Shown here piece by piece: positions 1-8,187 of a DNA stretch of 53,562 bases. The notes beneath the pieces were generated by a model that saw only the letters and a list, made by a program, of their open reading frames with translations, did not search any database and was not told the origin of the DNA. How positions within the stretch are numbered: position 1 is the stretch's first letter; each line of letters begins with the position of its first letter. The stretch is taken from NCBI GenBank assembly GCA_015478675.1, contig JADMIH010000008.1, positions 1 through 53,562 on the forward strand, written 5' to 3'. This stretch comes from Chloroflexota bacterium. Its GTDB lineage: Bacteria; Chloroflexota; Chloroflexia; QHBQ01; JADMIH01. Made by a program: the position numbers and the translations under genes.

Positions 1-139
1 GCGGAGCAGGGGGAAGCTGAAGAGGAAGAGTTACAGACGATGCGCTCTGCGACCTATGCCTCGATCCCTGCTGTGCAGAGAGAAGCGGAGCAGGGGGAAG
101 CTGAAGAGGAAGAGTTACAGACGATGCGCTCTGCGACCT
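1..139 (+). repeat. 84-bp-period direct repeat inside coding sequence
   Basis: Bases 1-55 recur exactly at 85-139. The 84-base period is 28 codons, so the reading frame is kept. The array may extend upstream of the window. Confidence 0.9.
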
Positions 140-162
140 TCGATGCGATACGCGAGCGGTAA
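1..162 (+). CDS. C-terminal end of a Glu-rich repeat protein (5' partial)
   Basis: Frame 1 is open from the window edge to a TAA at 160-162, giving the last 53 residues of a protein whose start lies outside the window. The translated tail is very acidic. It contains two copies of an 18-residue block starting AEQGEAEEEELQTMRSAT, spaced 28 residues apart, and ends FDAIRER. The DNA of the two blocks is identical over 55 bases, so the duplication is recent or kept uniform. The composition suggests a charged helix or coiled coil. I do not recognise a family and assign no function. Two cysteine-cluster genes follow on the same strand after a stem-loop. Confidence 0.6.
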   Translation, partial: AEQGEAEEEELQTMRSATYASIPAVQREAEQGEAEEEELQTMRSATFDAIRER

Positions 163-171
163 AGAGCTAGA

Positions 172-214
172 CCACAGGCAGGGGCGGGCTTGCTATTGTA
201 GCCTCTGCCTGCGG
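172..214 (+). terminator. stem-loop after the Glu-rich repeat gene
   Basis: The arm at 175-185 (CAGGCAGGGGC) pairs with 201-211 (GCCTCTGCCTG) through 11 pairs including one G-U. Two further G-C pairs lie outside one mismatch (172-173 with 213-214). The loop is 15 bases. It begins ten bases after the stop. No clear T-run follows, so it may be a weak or factor-assisted terminator, or a transcript-end stabiliser. Confidence 0.45.
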
Positions 215-334
215 TTGTGAGGCTGTACTTACTTTTGGAGTTGGGTTGTGCGCCAGGCGTGTACCTCAGACGCTATAGACCTGCACAATGCCTTATACAA
301 GCGGCTATTGTGCCTTTGACAGAAATGAGAGGAA

Positions 335-964
335 ATGGGCACACCTACGGCAGCTAGCAAGGAGTCGATATGGCTCAGTTGCAAGCCTAAAACGTGCTGC
401 TACACAGCCTTTGTAATACCCACTGGCCGTGACATCTGGCGTATATCGCGCGTCCTTGAAGCCCCACCCTGGTCCTTCATCGTATACTTTGAGCCTCCTC
501 GGACTCGTCCCGACGCCTTTATCCTTGACAATTCGGGGCGGAGCTTTTGCCTGGCCCTCGCCAAACATAAGAGCCGCCGCAAGACCACGCCACCGCCCTG
601 TATCTTCCTGCTCAAGAGCAGGAGCGGCCATCACAGGTGCGGGCTTGGCAGCTTGCGCCCGCAGGTTTGCCAGAGTTTTCCCCTTGAGATGATTGACGGT
701 ATGCTTGCGACCCGCCCTAACCCGGGTTGTACATGCCGCAAGTGGGCGTTGAGTGACGTTGATATGGCTGCGGAGACGGAGCTTGCCGGTGTACTACAAA
801 CTGACTTCACCGAGTACATCTCTGTCGTTGGCTATTGGAATGAAATGGTGGCGGAAGCCCCACCCGAAGCTAACTTCACATTTTTTGATTTTTGCGAATT
901 CTTGCTTAGCGCGTATGACAGCATGGCTGACAGCATGGCCGAAGAAGAGGAGGTTGCCCAATGA
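335..964 (+). CDS. YkgJ-family cysteine-cluster protein (copy 1)
   Basis: A 209-residue protein with the cysteine pattern of the YkgJ / CxxCxxCC family. An N-terminal CKPKTCC is followed by an isolated PPCIF cysteine, then CGLGSLRPQVCQSFP, then CTC. Family members are thought to bind zinc or an iron-sulfur cluster, and some are linked to lysine methylation, but the general role is unknown. This copy has CxxxxCC where the next gene has the fuller CATCGICC, so its metal site may be altered. The start is supported by GAGAGGA just upstream. The C-terminus is acidic (EEEE), and the stop overlaps the next start (ATGA), implying translational coupling to a paralog. Confidence 0.7.
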   Translation: MGTPTAASKESIWLSCKPKTCCYTAFVIPTGRDIWRISRVLEAPPWSFIVYFEPPRTRPDAFILDNSGRSFCLALAKHKSRRKTTPPPCIFLLKSRSGHHRCGLGSLRPQVCQSFPLEMIDGMLATRPNPGCTCRKWALSDVDMAAETELAGVLQTDFTEYISVVGYWNEMVAEAPPEANFTFFDFCEFLLSAYDSMADSMAEEEEVAQ

Positions 965-1791
965 GCAGCGTTCGCACTAACCCTTGCGCAACCTGCGGCA
1001 TATGTTGCCACAGCTATGTGGTGCCTGTAACCGGCTACGATGTGTGGCTGATAAGCACCAACCAGCGACTGGCCCCCGAGGACTTTCTTATCGCCTTTCC
1101 ACTGCCCAGCCCTGAGGTAGATGGCTTTAAATTGGAGTCGGACAAGCCCACCTACGGCCTGGCCCTGGACAAGGCAGGTCCTTTCAGGAAGGACGGCCCG
1201 TGCGTCTTCCTGATGCGCCTCGGCGACAAGCATGAGCGCTGCGGCATTTACAATGACCGCCCATCGGTCTGCCGCGCCTACCCGATGGCGATGTGGGGCG
1301 CGACCCTCTTTCAGCGCGAAGACGTCCTCTGCCCGGATGGTTCATGGCCGCCGGAGGAGCCACGCCGTCCTCAGTGGCGAGATGCGCTCCAACGCTTCAT
1401 GATGCACCACGATATCTATTGCGAAGTGGTGGCGCGGTGGAACGCTCGCTTTGCTACCTTGCCTGATGGTGCGAGACTGACGTTGCGCGATTACTTCACC
1501 TTCTTGATGAATGTATACGACCGCCTTGCCCGGCTCAACAACGAGTTGGGCGAGGATCAGGTAGCTGCTATCCAGGCCTCATGGCCCTCCATGCCCCGAC
1601 AGGGTGTCCAGGCCGACAGCGTTCAGATTCGCCCTGGCGAGTTACCCTGGTTGGACTACTTGCTCGCGACACGCGGCGTGATCGACTCCTTCTTCCCCGA
1701 AGTCGAGCCTCAGCCAATGGTGGCGCTACTCCCAGCGCGCTGGCCTAAAGCCGCAGGCTCTCCCCAGGGAGTAGCGCCACCATTGACTTAA
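961..1791 (+). CDS. YkgJ-family cysteine-cluster protein (copy 2)
   Basis: A 276-residue paralog of the preceding gene, overlapping it by 4 bases. It has the full family signature: N-terminal CATCGICC (about residues 8-15), a central PCVFL, then CGIYNDRPSVCRAYP, and a later cysteine in DVLCPDG. These are the expected ligands for a metal or Fe-S site. No signal peptide or membrane segment is evident, so a cytoplasmic protein is likely. The last about 25 codons lie in a perfect inverted repeat (1715-1785), so the C-terminal sequence may have been shaped or extended by that element. The biochemical role is unknown. Confidence 0.72.
   Translation: MSSVRTNPCATCGICCHSYVVPVTGYDVWLISTNQRLAPEDFLIAFPLPSPEVDGFKLESDKPTYGLALDKAGPFRKDGPCVFLMRLGDKHERCGIYNDRPSVCRAYPMAMWGATLFQREDVLCPDGSWPPEEPRRPQWRDALQRFMMHHDIYCEVVARWNARFATLPDGARLTLRDYFTFLMNVYDRLARLNNELGEDQVAAIQASWPSMPRQGVQADSVQIRPGELPWLDYLLATRGVIDSFFPEVEPQPMVALLPARWPKAAGSPQGVAPPLT
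1715..1785. repeat. 19-bp perfect inverted repeat spanning a gene's 3' end
   Basis: CAATGGTGGCGCTACTCCC at 1715-1733 is the exact reverse complement of 1767-1785, separated by 33 bases. The right arm ends four bases before the stop codon at 1789-1791. It could be a transcript-end hairpin or a remnant of an inserted or inverted-duplicated element. No T-run follows the right arm. Confidence 0.85.
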
Positions 1792-2124
1792 GATGGGCCA
1801 TTGATCCGAGGCGAAACTCTATGGCTACATATCCCATAAGATAAAAACCAGCACCAACCAAGCCAAACACAAGAGGGTGGCCCAAACGGAGGGCTAGGTG
1901 ACAGACGGAATATACGTATTACAACAGAAGAAAAGAAGCTACTCTGGCTGACCATCGCACATAAGGTTACAGATCAAGATATTGGTAACGAGAATGACCC
2001 TTCTCGGAACCTATAGGCGCCGAAACCTCACACTCCCACTGCCCTCTCCCCACTGGGGATAAGTCACCATCTCCGTGCGTCCGGTGCTACACTTTGCGTA
2101 TATCTGAAGATGGAAGGTCACTGC
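1792..2124. other. intergenic region before the recombinase
   Basis: About 330 bases without a convincing gene. The first half is A-rich. Near 2043-2060 there is a small CCCC-ACT-GGGG hairpin. An extended -10-like TGCTACACT (2085-2093) lies about 32 bases before the recombinase start, without a good -35. I see no tRNA gene or clear attachment-site repeat. Confidence 0.4.
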
Positions 2125-3171
2125 ATGCGTGCCACCGATGGAGAAGATAACCTGCCCGATCAGCCGAGCGTTCGTACACTCTCAACAGACCGGGCCGCTG
2201 ACCAAAGCCTTGCCCTACGTAGCCAACTGAGGGCCGACCAGCACCCGGCAGGGGTTTACCTGGCGAGGCTCGCCCCCGGCTCAAGGCGCACCATTGGCGA
2301 GTCGCTGAACGCCATAGCAGCCCTATTGACCAATTATCGCTGCAATATGCAAACCCTTGACTGGAGTGCTCTGCGCTACCAGCACACCGCTGCTATACGC
2401 GCTCTCCTTGCCGAATTGTATTCCCCGGCCACCGCCAACAAGATGCTGGCCGCGCTACGGGGTGTGATGCGCGAGGCCTGGCGGCTGGGGCAAATGAGCG
2501 CTGAGGAGTTCCATCGCGCCGCCGATTTGCCTGCCGTACACGGCACTGCCGACCCGCGTGGCCGCGCCCTTACCCCGGAGGAGCTAGCTGCCCTCTTCGC
2601 GTTGTGCGCTCAAGACAATACGCCATCGGGCAAGCGTGACGCCGCTCTGCTCGCTGTGCTCTACAACTGCGGGCTTCGCCGTAGCGAAGTGGTGGCGCTC
2701 AACGCCGCAGATTACGAAGCTAAGACGGGAGCCGTCAAAGTACGTTCCGGCAAGGGTAATAAAGCTCGTACAACCTACGCCGCCAACGAGACAGGCTCCG
2801 CTATCAATAGCTGGCTGGCCGTGAGGGGATCGGGACCAGGCCCACTCTTTTGCCCTGTGAATAAATCAGGCAAGATCACACTGCGCCCTATCAGCGATCA
2901 GGCAGTCAGAAAGATCTTGCGCAAGCGAGCTTTGCAGGGTGGAATAGCTCCTTTCTCCCCGCATGACCTGCGCCGCACTATGATTGGCGACTTGCTGGAT
3001 GCAGGTGCGGACATCTCCACAGTGCAGCGACTCGCAGGCCACGCCAACGTCACCACAACAGCGCGCTACGACAGGCGCGGAGAAGTCGCCAAGCGAAAGG
3101 CTGCTAACCTGCTCAAAGTACCTTACAAGCCTGCGCTCTCAGCTACAGAGAAAGAGAGCTCCGGGAGCTAG
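2125..3171 (+). CDS. tyrosine recombinase / integrase
   Basis: A site-specific recombinase of the phage-integrase / XerC-XerD family, about 348 residues. An N-terminal helical SAM-like DNA-binding domain precedes the catalytic domain. The catalytic set is complete: Arg in CGLRRSEV, Lys in GKGNKAR, His-x-x-Arg in HDLRR, His in LAGHAN, and nucleophile Tyr in TTARYDRR. I start at 2125 because GGAAGG at 2112-2117 is well placed for it; an ATG at 2110 is in frame but less well supported. It stands alone, with no excisionase, phage genes or tRNA nearby, so it may be a domesticated enzyme or a relic of an integrated element. Confidence 0.88.
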   Translation: MRATDGEDNLPDQPSVRTLSTDRAADQSLALRSQLRADQHPAGVYLARLAPGSRRTIGESLNAIAALLTNYRCNMQTLDWSALRYQHTAAIRALLAELYSPATANKMLAALRGVMREAWRLGQMSAEEFHRAADLPAVHGTADPRGRALTPEELAALFALCAQDNTPSGKRDAALLAVLYNCGLRRSEVVALNAADYEAKTGAVKVRSGKGNKARTTYAANETGSAINSWLAVRGSGPGPLFCPVNKSGKITLRPISDQAVRKILRKRALQGGIAPFSPHDLRRTMIGDLLDAGADISTVQRLAGHANVTTTARYDRRGEVAKRKAANLLKVPYKPALSATEKESSGS

Positions 3172-3221
3172 GCCTGTAGATCAGTAGTGCCCCAAGCGCG
3201 CCTTCATATTAGCACGGCACA

Positions 3222-3230
3222 TGCTATAAT
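3222..3230 (+). promoter_or_regulatory. extended -10 promoter for the ferritin-cupin-formate dehydrogenase genes
   Basis: TGCTATAAT carries both the TG extension and a perfect TATAAT (3225-3230). No good -35 is visible, as is common for extended -10 promoters. Transcription should begin near 3237. That excludes the upstream ATG at 3231 and supports the ATG at 3276. Confidence 0.6.
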
Positions 3231-3275
3231 ATGTTGCAAAATCCTTATAATCCGTTCTCAGATGGGAGGAACTAC

Positions 3276-3590
3276 ATGGGCTTCGACCAATACCACGAGC
3301 CACCCAGCGAGTTGCCGGAGAAAACGCGCACCTTCGCCCGAATGATGTTGTCGCTCATCGAGGAAGCGCAGGCCATTGACTGGTATGAGCAGCGCCTGGC
3401 CGTAGAGAAGGACACTGTGGCCAAGGCCATCATGAGTAACGCACAGGCCGAAGAGTTCAAACACTTCGGGATGGACCTCGAGTTTCTTCTGCGCCAGAAG
3501 CCGAAGTGGCGCACCACCCTTCAGGATATACTCTTTAAGCAAGGTGATATAGTGGAGCATGGTGAAGAGGCCGAAAAGGACGCCAGCTAA
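3276..3590 (+). CDS. encapsulated-ferritin-like (EncFtn) protein
   Basis: A 104-residue two-helix ferritin-like protein resembling the EncFtn family. EncFtn proteins oxidise Fe(II) as ring-shaped decamers and are normally housed inside encapsulin shells. Compared from memory with the Rhodospirillum rubrum protein, the di-iron ligands are present as Glu30, Glu60 and His63 (motifs EEAQAIDWY and AEEFKH), and Trp36 is kept. The metal-entry Glu of the reference appears as Gln32. A KWRTTLQDILFKQGDI segment matches the family's C-terminal helix. GGGAGG lies just before this start. The tail is short and acidic and I see no encapsulin-targeting peptide. No shell gene is in the window. It begins a run of same-strand genes leading into formate dehydrogenase. 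Confidence 0.8.
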   Translation: MGFDQYHEPPSELPEKTRTFARMMLSLIEEAQAIDWYEQRLAVEKDTVAKAIMSNAQAEEFKHFGMDLEFLLRQKPKWRTTLQDILFKQGDIVEHGEEAEKDAS

Positions 3591-3656
3591 AGCCAGGCGC
3601 AACTCTGTGTCACCCTTCAGGGCAGTAGTTACAAAAAGCAATAGTCAGGGAAACAG

Positions 3657-4016
3657 ATGCTCGTTAGACGACTTGACGACTGCGACAAGTTCCTGGCAGG
3701 CGATCACACTCACCTTCGAGAGTTGTTACACCCTACCAAGGATGCCGTAAAAGCCACATACAGCGTGGCGCATGCTACTGTTCGCCCAGGGGAAAGCTCC
3801 TTACCTCACAGGCTCTATGCCTCTGAGCTTTACTACATACTGGCAGGCGAGGGGTTAATGCGGGTGCATGCAGAGGAGCAAACCGTTAGCGCCTCCACGA
3901 TAGTGTATATACCGCCGGGGGCGGTTCAGTCCATTGTAAACACCGGGCGTACAGACCTCACCTTCTTGTGTATAGTAGAGCCGGCATGGCAAGCTGCTGA
4001 TGAGGAGGTCTTATAG
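3657..4016 (+). CDS. cupin-domain protein
   Basis: A 119-residue single-domain cupin, a small beta-barrel. Motif 1 is seen as LPHRLYASELYYILAGEG and motif 2 as YIPPGAVQSIVNTG. Of the usual metal ligands, the first His and the Glu are present, but the second motif-1 His is absent and the motif-2 His is Gln. Metal binding may therefore be weak or non-standard, and the protein could be a sensor or binding protein rather than an enzyme. It lies 66 bases after the ferritin gene and 21 bases before fdhD, so co-transcription is likely. Substrate unknown. Confidence 0.75.
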   Translation: MLVRRLDDCDKFLAGDHTHLRELLHPTKDAVKATYSVAHATVRPGESSLPHRLYASELYYILAGEGLMRVHAEEQTVSASTIVYIPPGAVQSIVNTGRTDLTFLCIVEPAWQAADEEVL

Positions 4017-4037
4017 TCACAGCATGGAGCGGCAAAG

Positions 4038-4892
4038 ATGCCAACGTCTTTCTCGGCAGATTATAACGCAATAGACGCTCAGGAGGGTGCCAGCAGGTCT
4101 GTGGGCATCACGCGTAGAGTGGGCAGCAGTGAGAGTGCAGAAGTCGATAGCCTCACAGTGGAAGAACCGCTACAAATCCGGCTTGCGGGTGAAGATGTAG
4201 CTGTCACCATGCGTACACCTGGCAACGACCTGGAGCTTGCAGCAGGCTTTCTCTTTACTGAAGGCATTATTGCGGGTAAAAACCATATCGAGCAGATCGG
4301 ATATTGTACGCCGGAAGGCGATTTACCTGATCACAACGTCGTCAACGTTCTCCCCGAGGACAGAAGCCTGCTCAGCCCACAAAGTTGGGGGCGCAATTTC
4401 ATCTCCTCCTCAAGTTGTGGCCTCTGCGGCAAGACGAGCATTACGCAGGTAAAGGCGCGCACACCTTCTCTATCCGATGGAAGCTATGTGCATCTCGACG
4501 CTCTTTACTCCCTGGAAGCCAAGCTACGAAACGCGCAGAGAGCCTTTGCCCAAACCGGAGGCATACATGCCGCTGCGCTTTTTAACGTGGAGGGCGACCT
4601 GATCGTGGTGCGAGAAGACATCGGCAGGCACAACGCTGTGGACAAAGTAGTTGGGTATGCCCTCTTTCACGATCTACTTCCACTCGTGGAATACATCCTG
4701 CTTGTAAGTAGCCGCGCTTCGTTCGAAATTGTGCAAAAGGCGGCTGTGGCGGGGATCGCTATTATGGCGGCTTTGTCCGCGCCTTCCACTCTCGCGGTCG
4801 AACTGGCGGCGCAGACAGGCATGACGCTCGTGGCTTTCCTGCGTGACAATCGCTGCAATGTCTACACTCGAGGTGAGCGCATAGTCGAGTAG
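4038..4892 (+). CDS. fdhD: formate dehydrogenase accessory sulfurtransferase FdhD
   Basis: FdhD carries sulfur from a cysteine desulfurase to the molybdenum (or tungsten) bis-MGD cofactor, a step needed for active formate dehydrogenase. The 284-residue protein has the sulfur-carrying CxxC loop in SSSSCGLCGKTSI (about residues 127-136), plus the conserved TGGIHAAAL and REDIGRHNAVDKVVG segments. A GGAG lies ahead of the ATG. Its position 58 bases before the catalytic subunit fits its role as that enzyme's maturation factor. Confidence 0.93.
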   Translation: MPTSFSADYNAIDAQEGASRSVGITRRVGSSESAEVDSLTVEEPLQIRLAGEDVAVTMRTPGNDLELAAGFLFTEGIIAGKNHIEQIGYCTPEGDLPDHNVVNVLPEDRSLLSPQSWGRNFISSSSCGLCGKTSITQVKARTPSLSDGSYVHLDALYSLEAKLRNAQRAFAQTGGIHAAALFNVEGDLIVVREDIGRHNAVDKVVGYALFHDLLPLVEYILLVSSRASFEIVQKAAVAGIAIMAALSAPSTLAVELAAQTGMTLVAFLRDNRCNVYTRGERIVE

Positions 4893-4950
4893 CAAGTCGA
4901 AGTCGTATAGCTTTTGCAAGACAGCTGCTGAATGGGAGGGAGGTGCGCCA

Positions 4951-7900
4951 ATGGCCCACAAGAAACGCCCTGAGAAGTCAAGCCTCTTCTGGCGGTTAGG
5001 GAATAGCCCCCAGCCGTTCAGCGCGCTCTCGGTCGCCAAGCGCTCCCGAATCGGTGATGCAGTGGCGGTGGACGGCGTATGCCCTTACTGTGCGGTGGGC
5101 TGCGCACAAAAAATCTACGTCAAGGGCGGGCAAATAGTTGATATAGAAGGCGACTCGCGCAGCCCTATAAACGAGGGTACACTCTGCCCCAAAGGTTCTA
5201 ACACCTTTCAGTTGACTGTAAACCCCCACCGGCAGCAGCAGGTGCTTTACCGCGCTCCGTACAGCGATCACTGGGAACAAAAGCCCCTTGGCTGGGCAAT
5301 GGAGCGGATAGCGCAGCTTACCAGGGAGACGCGAGACGCCAACTTCGTGGAGCGAGACGAAGACGGCGACCTTATCAACCACACAACAGCAATAGCACAC
5401 CTGGGCGGCGCAACCCTCGACAACGAAGAAAACTATCTGATCAAAAAGCTCTTCAACACACTGGGGATAGTGGCGATTGAGAACCAGGCGCGCATATGAC
5501 ATAGCGCATCGGTGCCCAGTTTGAGCGCCACCTTCGGACGCGGAGCCGCCACAACCTTCCAGGAGGATTTACAGCACAGCGACTGCATATTGATCATGGG
5601 GTCGAATATGGCAGAAGCCCACCCTGTCGGCTTCCGCTTTGTCGTGAAAGCGCGAGAGGCTGGGGCCAAAGTAATACATGTAGACCCTCATTTTAGCCGC
5701 ACTTCGGCCTGCGCTACCTCCTACGTGCCTATACGCACAGGCACGGATATAGTCTTTCTCGGCGGCATAATCAATCAGGTGCTACAGCAAGAGCGGTGGT
5801 TCAAGGAGTATGTACTCCCCTATACCAACGCCACCACCATTATCAACGAGGACTACGTTGACGCCGAGAACAACGAAGGCATATTCTCAGGTTATGACTC
5901 TGACAGCAAGAGTTACGATATATCGAAGGCCAACTGGAACTACGCCGGGCAGCCCGTTCCTCCCGCTTCGTCCACGCCCCCTGAGACAACGGGCGAATCC
6001 TGGAGCCAGACCCTCGACGCAGTAAGAAAAGGCTACCCTGAGCGGGACCCCACTTTACAGCACCCCAACTGTGTGCTCAACATACTGCGCAGGCACTACG
6101 CACGCTACACACCGAAAATTGTGGCAGACAGCTGCGGCTGCACAGAGCAACAGTTCCTCGCGGTTGCTGAGCAGTTGATGAGCAACTCTGGGCGCGAGAA
6201 AACCGGCGCGATTGTTTATGCAGTCGGTTGGACGCAACACTCTACCGGCGTGCAGATCATACGTACCGCGGCGATACTTCAACTGCTCCTGGGAAACGTG
6301 GGTCGTCCGGGCGGCGGGGTGATGGCGATGCGCGGCCACGCCAGCATCCAGGGTTCGACTGATATACCAACGCTATACAATCTCCTGCCGGGCTATATCC
6401 CGCAGCCCGCCAAGTCGCGCGATAGTGAAACGTTGAAAGATTACTTCGCCCAGGAAAGTATTCAGCGCGGCTATTGGGCCAACTTCCCCAAATTCATGGT
6501 GAGCTTGCTGAAGGCGTGGTTTGGCGAGGCCGCAACCCCGGAGAACGACTACGGCTTCGGCTGGATACCACGCATTACAGAAGACCACTCGCAGCTGCCT
6601 ACATTTATAAAGATGGCGGAGGGTAAGGTTCATGGTCTTTTCCTCATGGGGCAAAACCCCGCGGCAGGCGCGCCCAACGCTCGGCTCAACCGCGAGGCTT
6701 TGCGCAAGCTCGATTGGCTCGTTGTGCGCGACTTCTTCCTCCTTGAGAGTGCCACCTTCTGGAAGGAGGGGCCGGACAATCCCGACCCTGCCGCCATTGG
6801 CACCGAGGTCTTCTTCATGCCCGCCGCTTCAGGCGCGGAAAAGTCGGGCACGCTGACCAACACGCAACGTCTCCTCCAGTGGCACACCAAAGCAGTTGAC
6901 CCGCCGGGCGACTGCCGCTCCGATCTCTGGTTTATCTGGAACTTGGGCCGGCGTATGAAAGAGCTTTACGCGCAGAGCAAAGCCGAGCGCGATGCGGGTA
7001 TACAGTGTTTGACATGGAATTATGAGCAAGATAGCCTGGAAACCCTTCCTGATGGCGCACTGGGGCGCATCGAGGATGAACCCGATGCGGAAAAGGTGCT
7101 CCTGGAGATAAACGGCTACTCTGTAGCAAACGGTAAGCAGCTGGCCGGCTTCGAGGCGCTCAGAGACGACGGCAGCACCGCCTGCGGCTGCTGGATATAC
7201 TGCGGCGTCTATCCTGAGAAGGGACGCAACCGAGCAGCCGACCGTGTTGCAGACCTCTCAGCGCCGGTCAATCTCAACTGGGGCTGGGCCTGGCCCGCCA
7301 ACAGGCGTATGATGTATAACCGCGCCAGTGCCGACCCAGAAGGCAATCCCTGGAGTGAACGCAAGAAGTACATCTGGTGGGATAAGGAGCAACAGAAGTG
7401 GACGGGCCCTGATATACCCGACTTCCCCCTGGATAAAGGGCCTGATTATCGTGGTAAAGCAGATGACATGGGCATGGACTACATAGACGGCGACTCGCCT
7501 TTTATTATGCACTCCGATGGCAAAGGCTGGCTCTTCTCGCCCGGCAGCATCAAGGACGGCCCACTGCCGACGCACTACGAGCCTGTAGAGTCGCCGGTAG
7601 ATAATCCCCTGTACAAGCAGCGCATCAACCCGCAGGTGAAGATCCCCGAGTTGCCGCTCAATCCTGTAGCCCCAGCCAAAGACCCCGACTACCCTGTGGT
7701 TGCCACTACTTACCGCCTCACAGAGCATTATCTGAGCGGCGGTATGAGCCGCTTTGATAGCTGGCTAAACGAGCTGCAACCTGCTATGTTCGTCGAGATG
7801 AGCCCTGAGCTTGCCTCCGAGCGCGGCATCGAGCACGGCGATTGGGTTGTGGTCAGCAGCCCGCGTGGAGCCATCGAGGGGCGCGCAATGGTCACACCCC

Positions 7901-8187
7901 GCCTGCAAGTACTGACAATTGCAGGTAAGCCGGTTCACCAGATTGGCTTGCCTATACACTTCGGCTACAGTGGCGAGGTGACGGGCAGCGCGGCAAATGA
8001 GCTAATACCTATCGTGATGGACCCAAACGTCAGTATGCATGAAGGCAAGAGCCTGATGTGCCAGGTACGCAAGGGCAGGCTTACGCAGCATTCAGATAAG
8101 CCCTCGGTTGATGTGGCCCCGCGTGCTCGCAACGAGCCAATGCCCGACACGCCTCACCAGGCGCAGCCGGAAGGGAGATCAGCATGA
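4951..8187 (+). CDS. fdhA: selenocysteine formate dehydrogenase, catalytic alpha subunit
   Basis: Oxidises formate to CO2 at a bis-MGD molybdenum or tungsten centre. The frame runs 1078 residues if the UGA at 5497-5499 is decoded as selenocysteine (residue 183). The context ENQARI-U-HSAS matches the active site of FdhH/FdnG enzymes, where Sec is followed by a catalytic His. N-terminal cysteines CPYCAVGC and GTLCPKG bind one [4Fe-4S]. The second half has the molybdopterin-binding sequence TFGRGAATTFQ and the usual C-terminal dinucleotide-binding domain (LASERGIEHGDWVVV). GGGAGGGAGG precedes the ATG. No twin-arginine signal is visible, unlike E. coli FdnG, so the subunit is probably cytoplasmic. 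The stop overlaps the beta-subunit start. Automated annotation would split this into a short ORF and a GTG-started ORF at 5512. Confidence 0.93.
5497..5529 (+). promoter_or_regulatory. selenocysteine UGA codon and SECIS-like hairpin
   Basis: UGA at 5497-5499 is followed by an 11-base spacer. Then a stem GGUGC (5511-5515) pairs with GCGCC (5525-5529), closing a 9-base loop with AGUUU. In E. coli fdhF, recalled from memory, the upper SECIS helix starts at the same distance and its loop also carries a GU element read by SelB. The hairpin lies inside coding sequence, as expected for bacteria. Confidence 0.75.

Noticed and set aside
1792..3275. An integrated element bounded by attachment sites around the recombinase.
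   Set aside because: I found no tRNA gene, no convincing direct repeat pair and no cargo beyond the recombinase.
3231..3590. An earlier in-frame ATG for the ferritin-like protein.
   Set aside because: It abuts the -10 box at 3225-3230, upstream of the expected transcription start. The ATG at 3276 has a strong ribosome-binding site.
5512..8187. A separate GTG-started dehydrogenase gene after a truncated upstream fragment (pseudogene by nonsense mutation).
   Set aside because: The intervening stop is UGA, at the exact selenocysteine position with the correct flanking residues and a downstream hairpin, so one continuous selenoprotein is the better reading.
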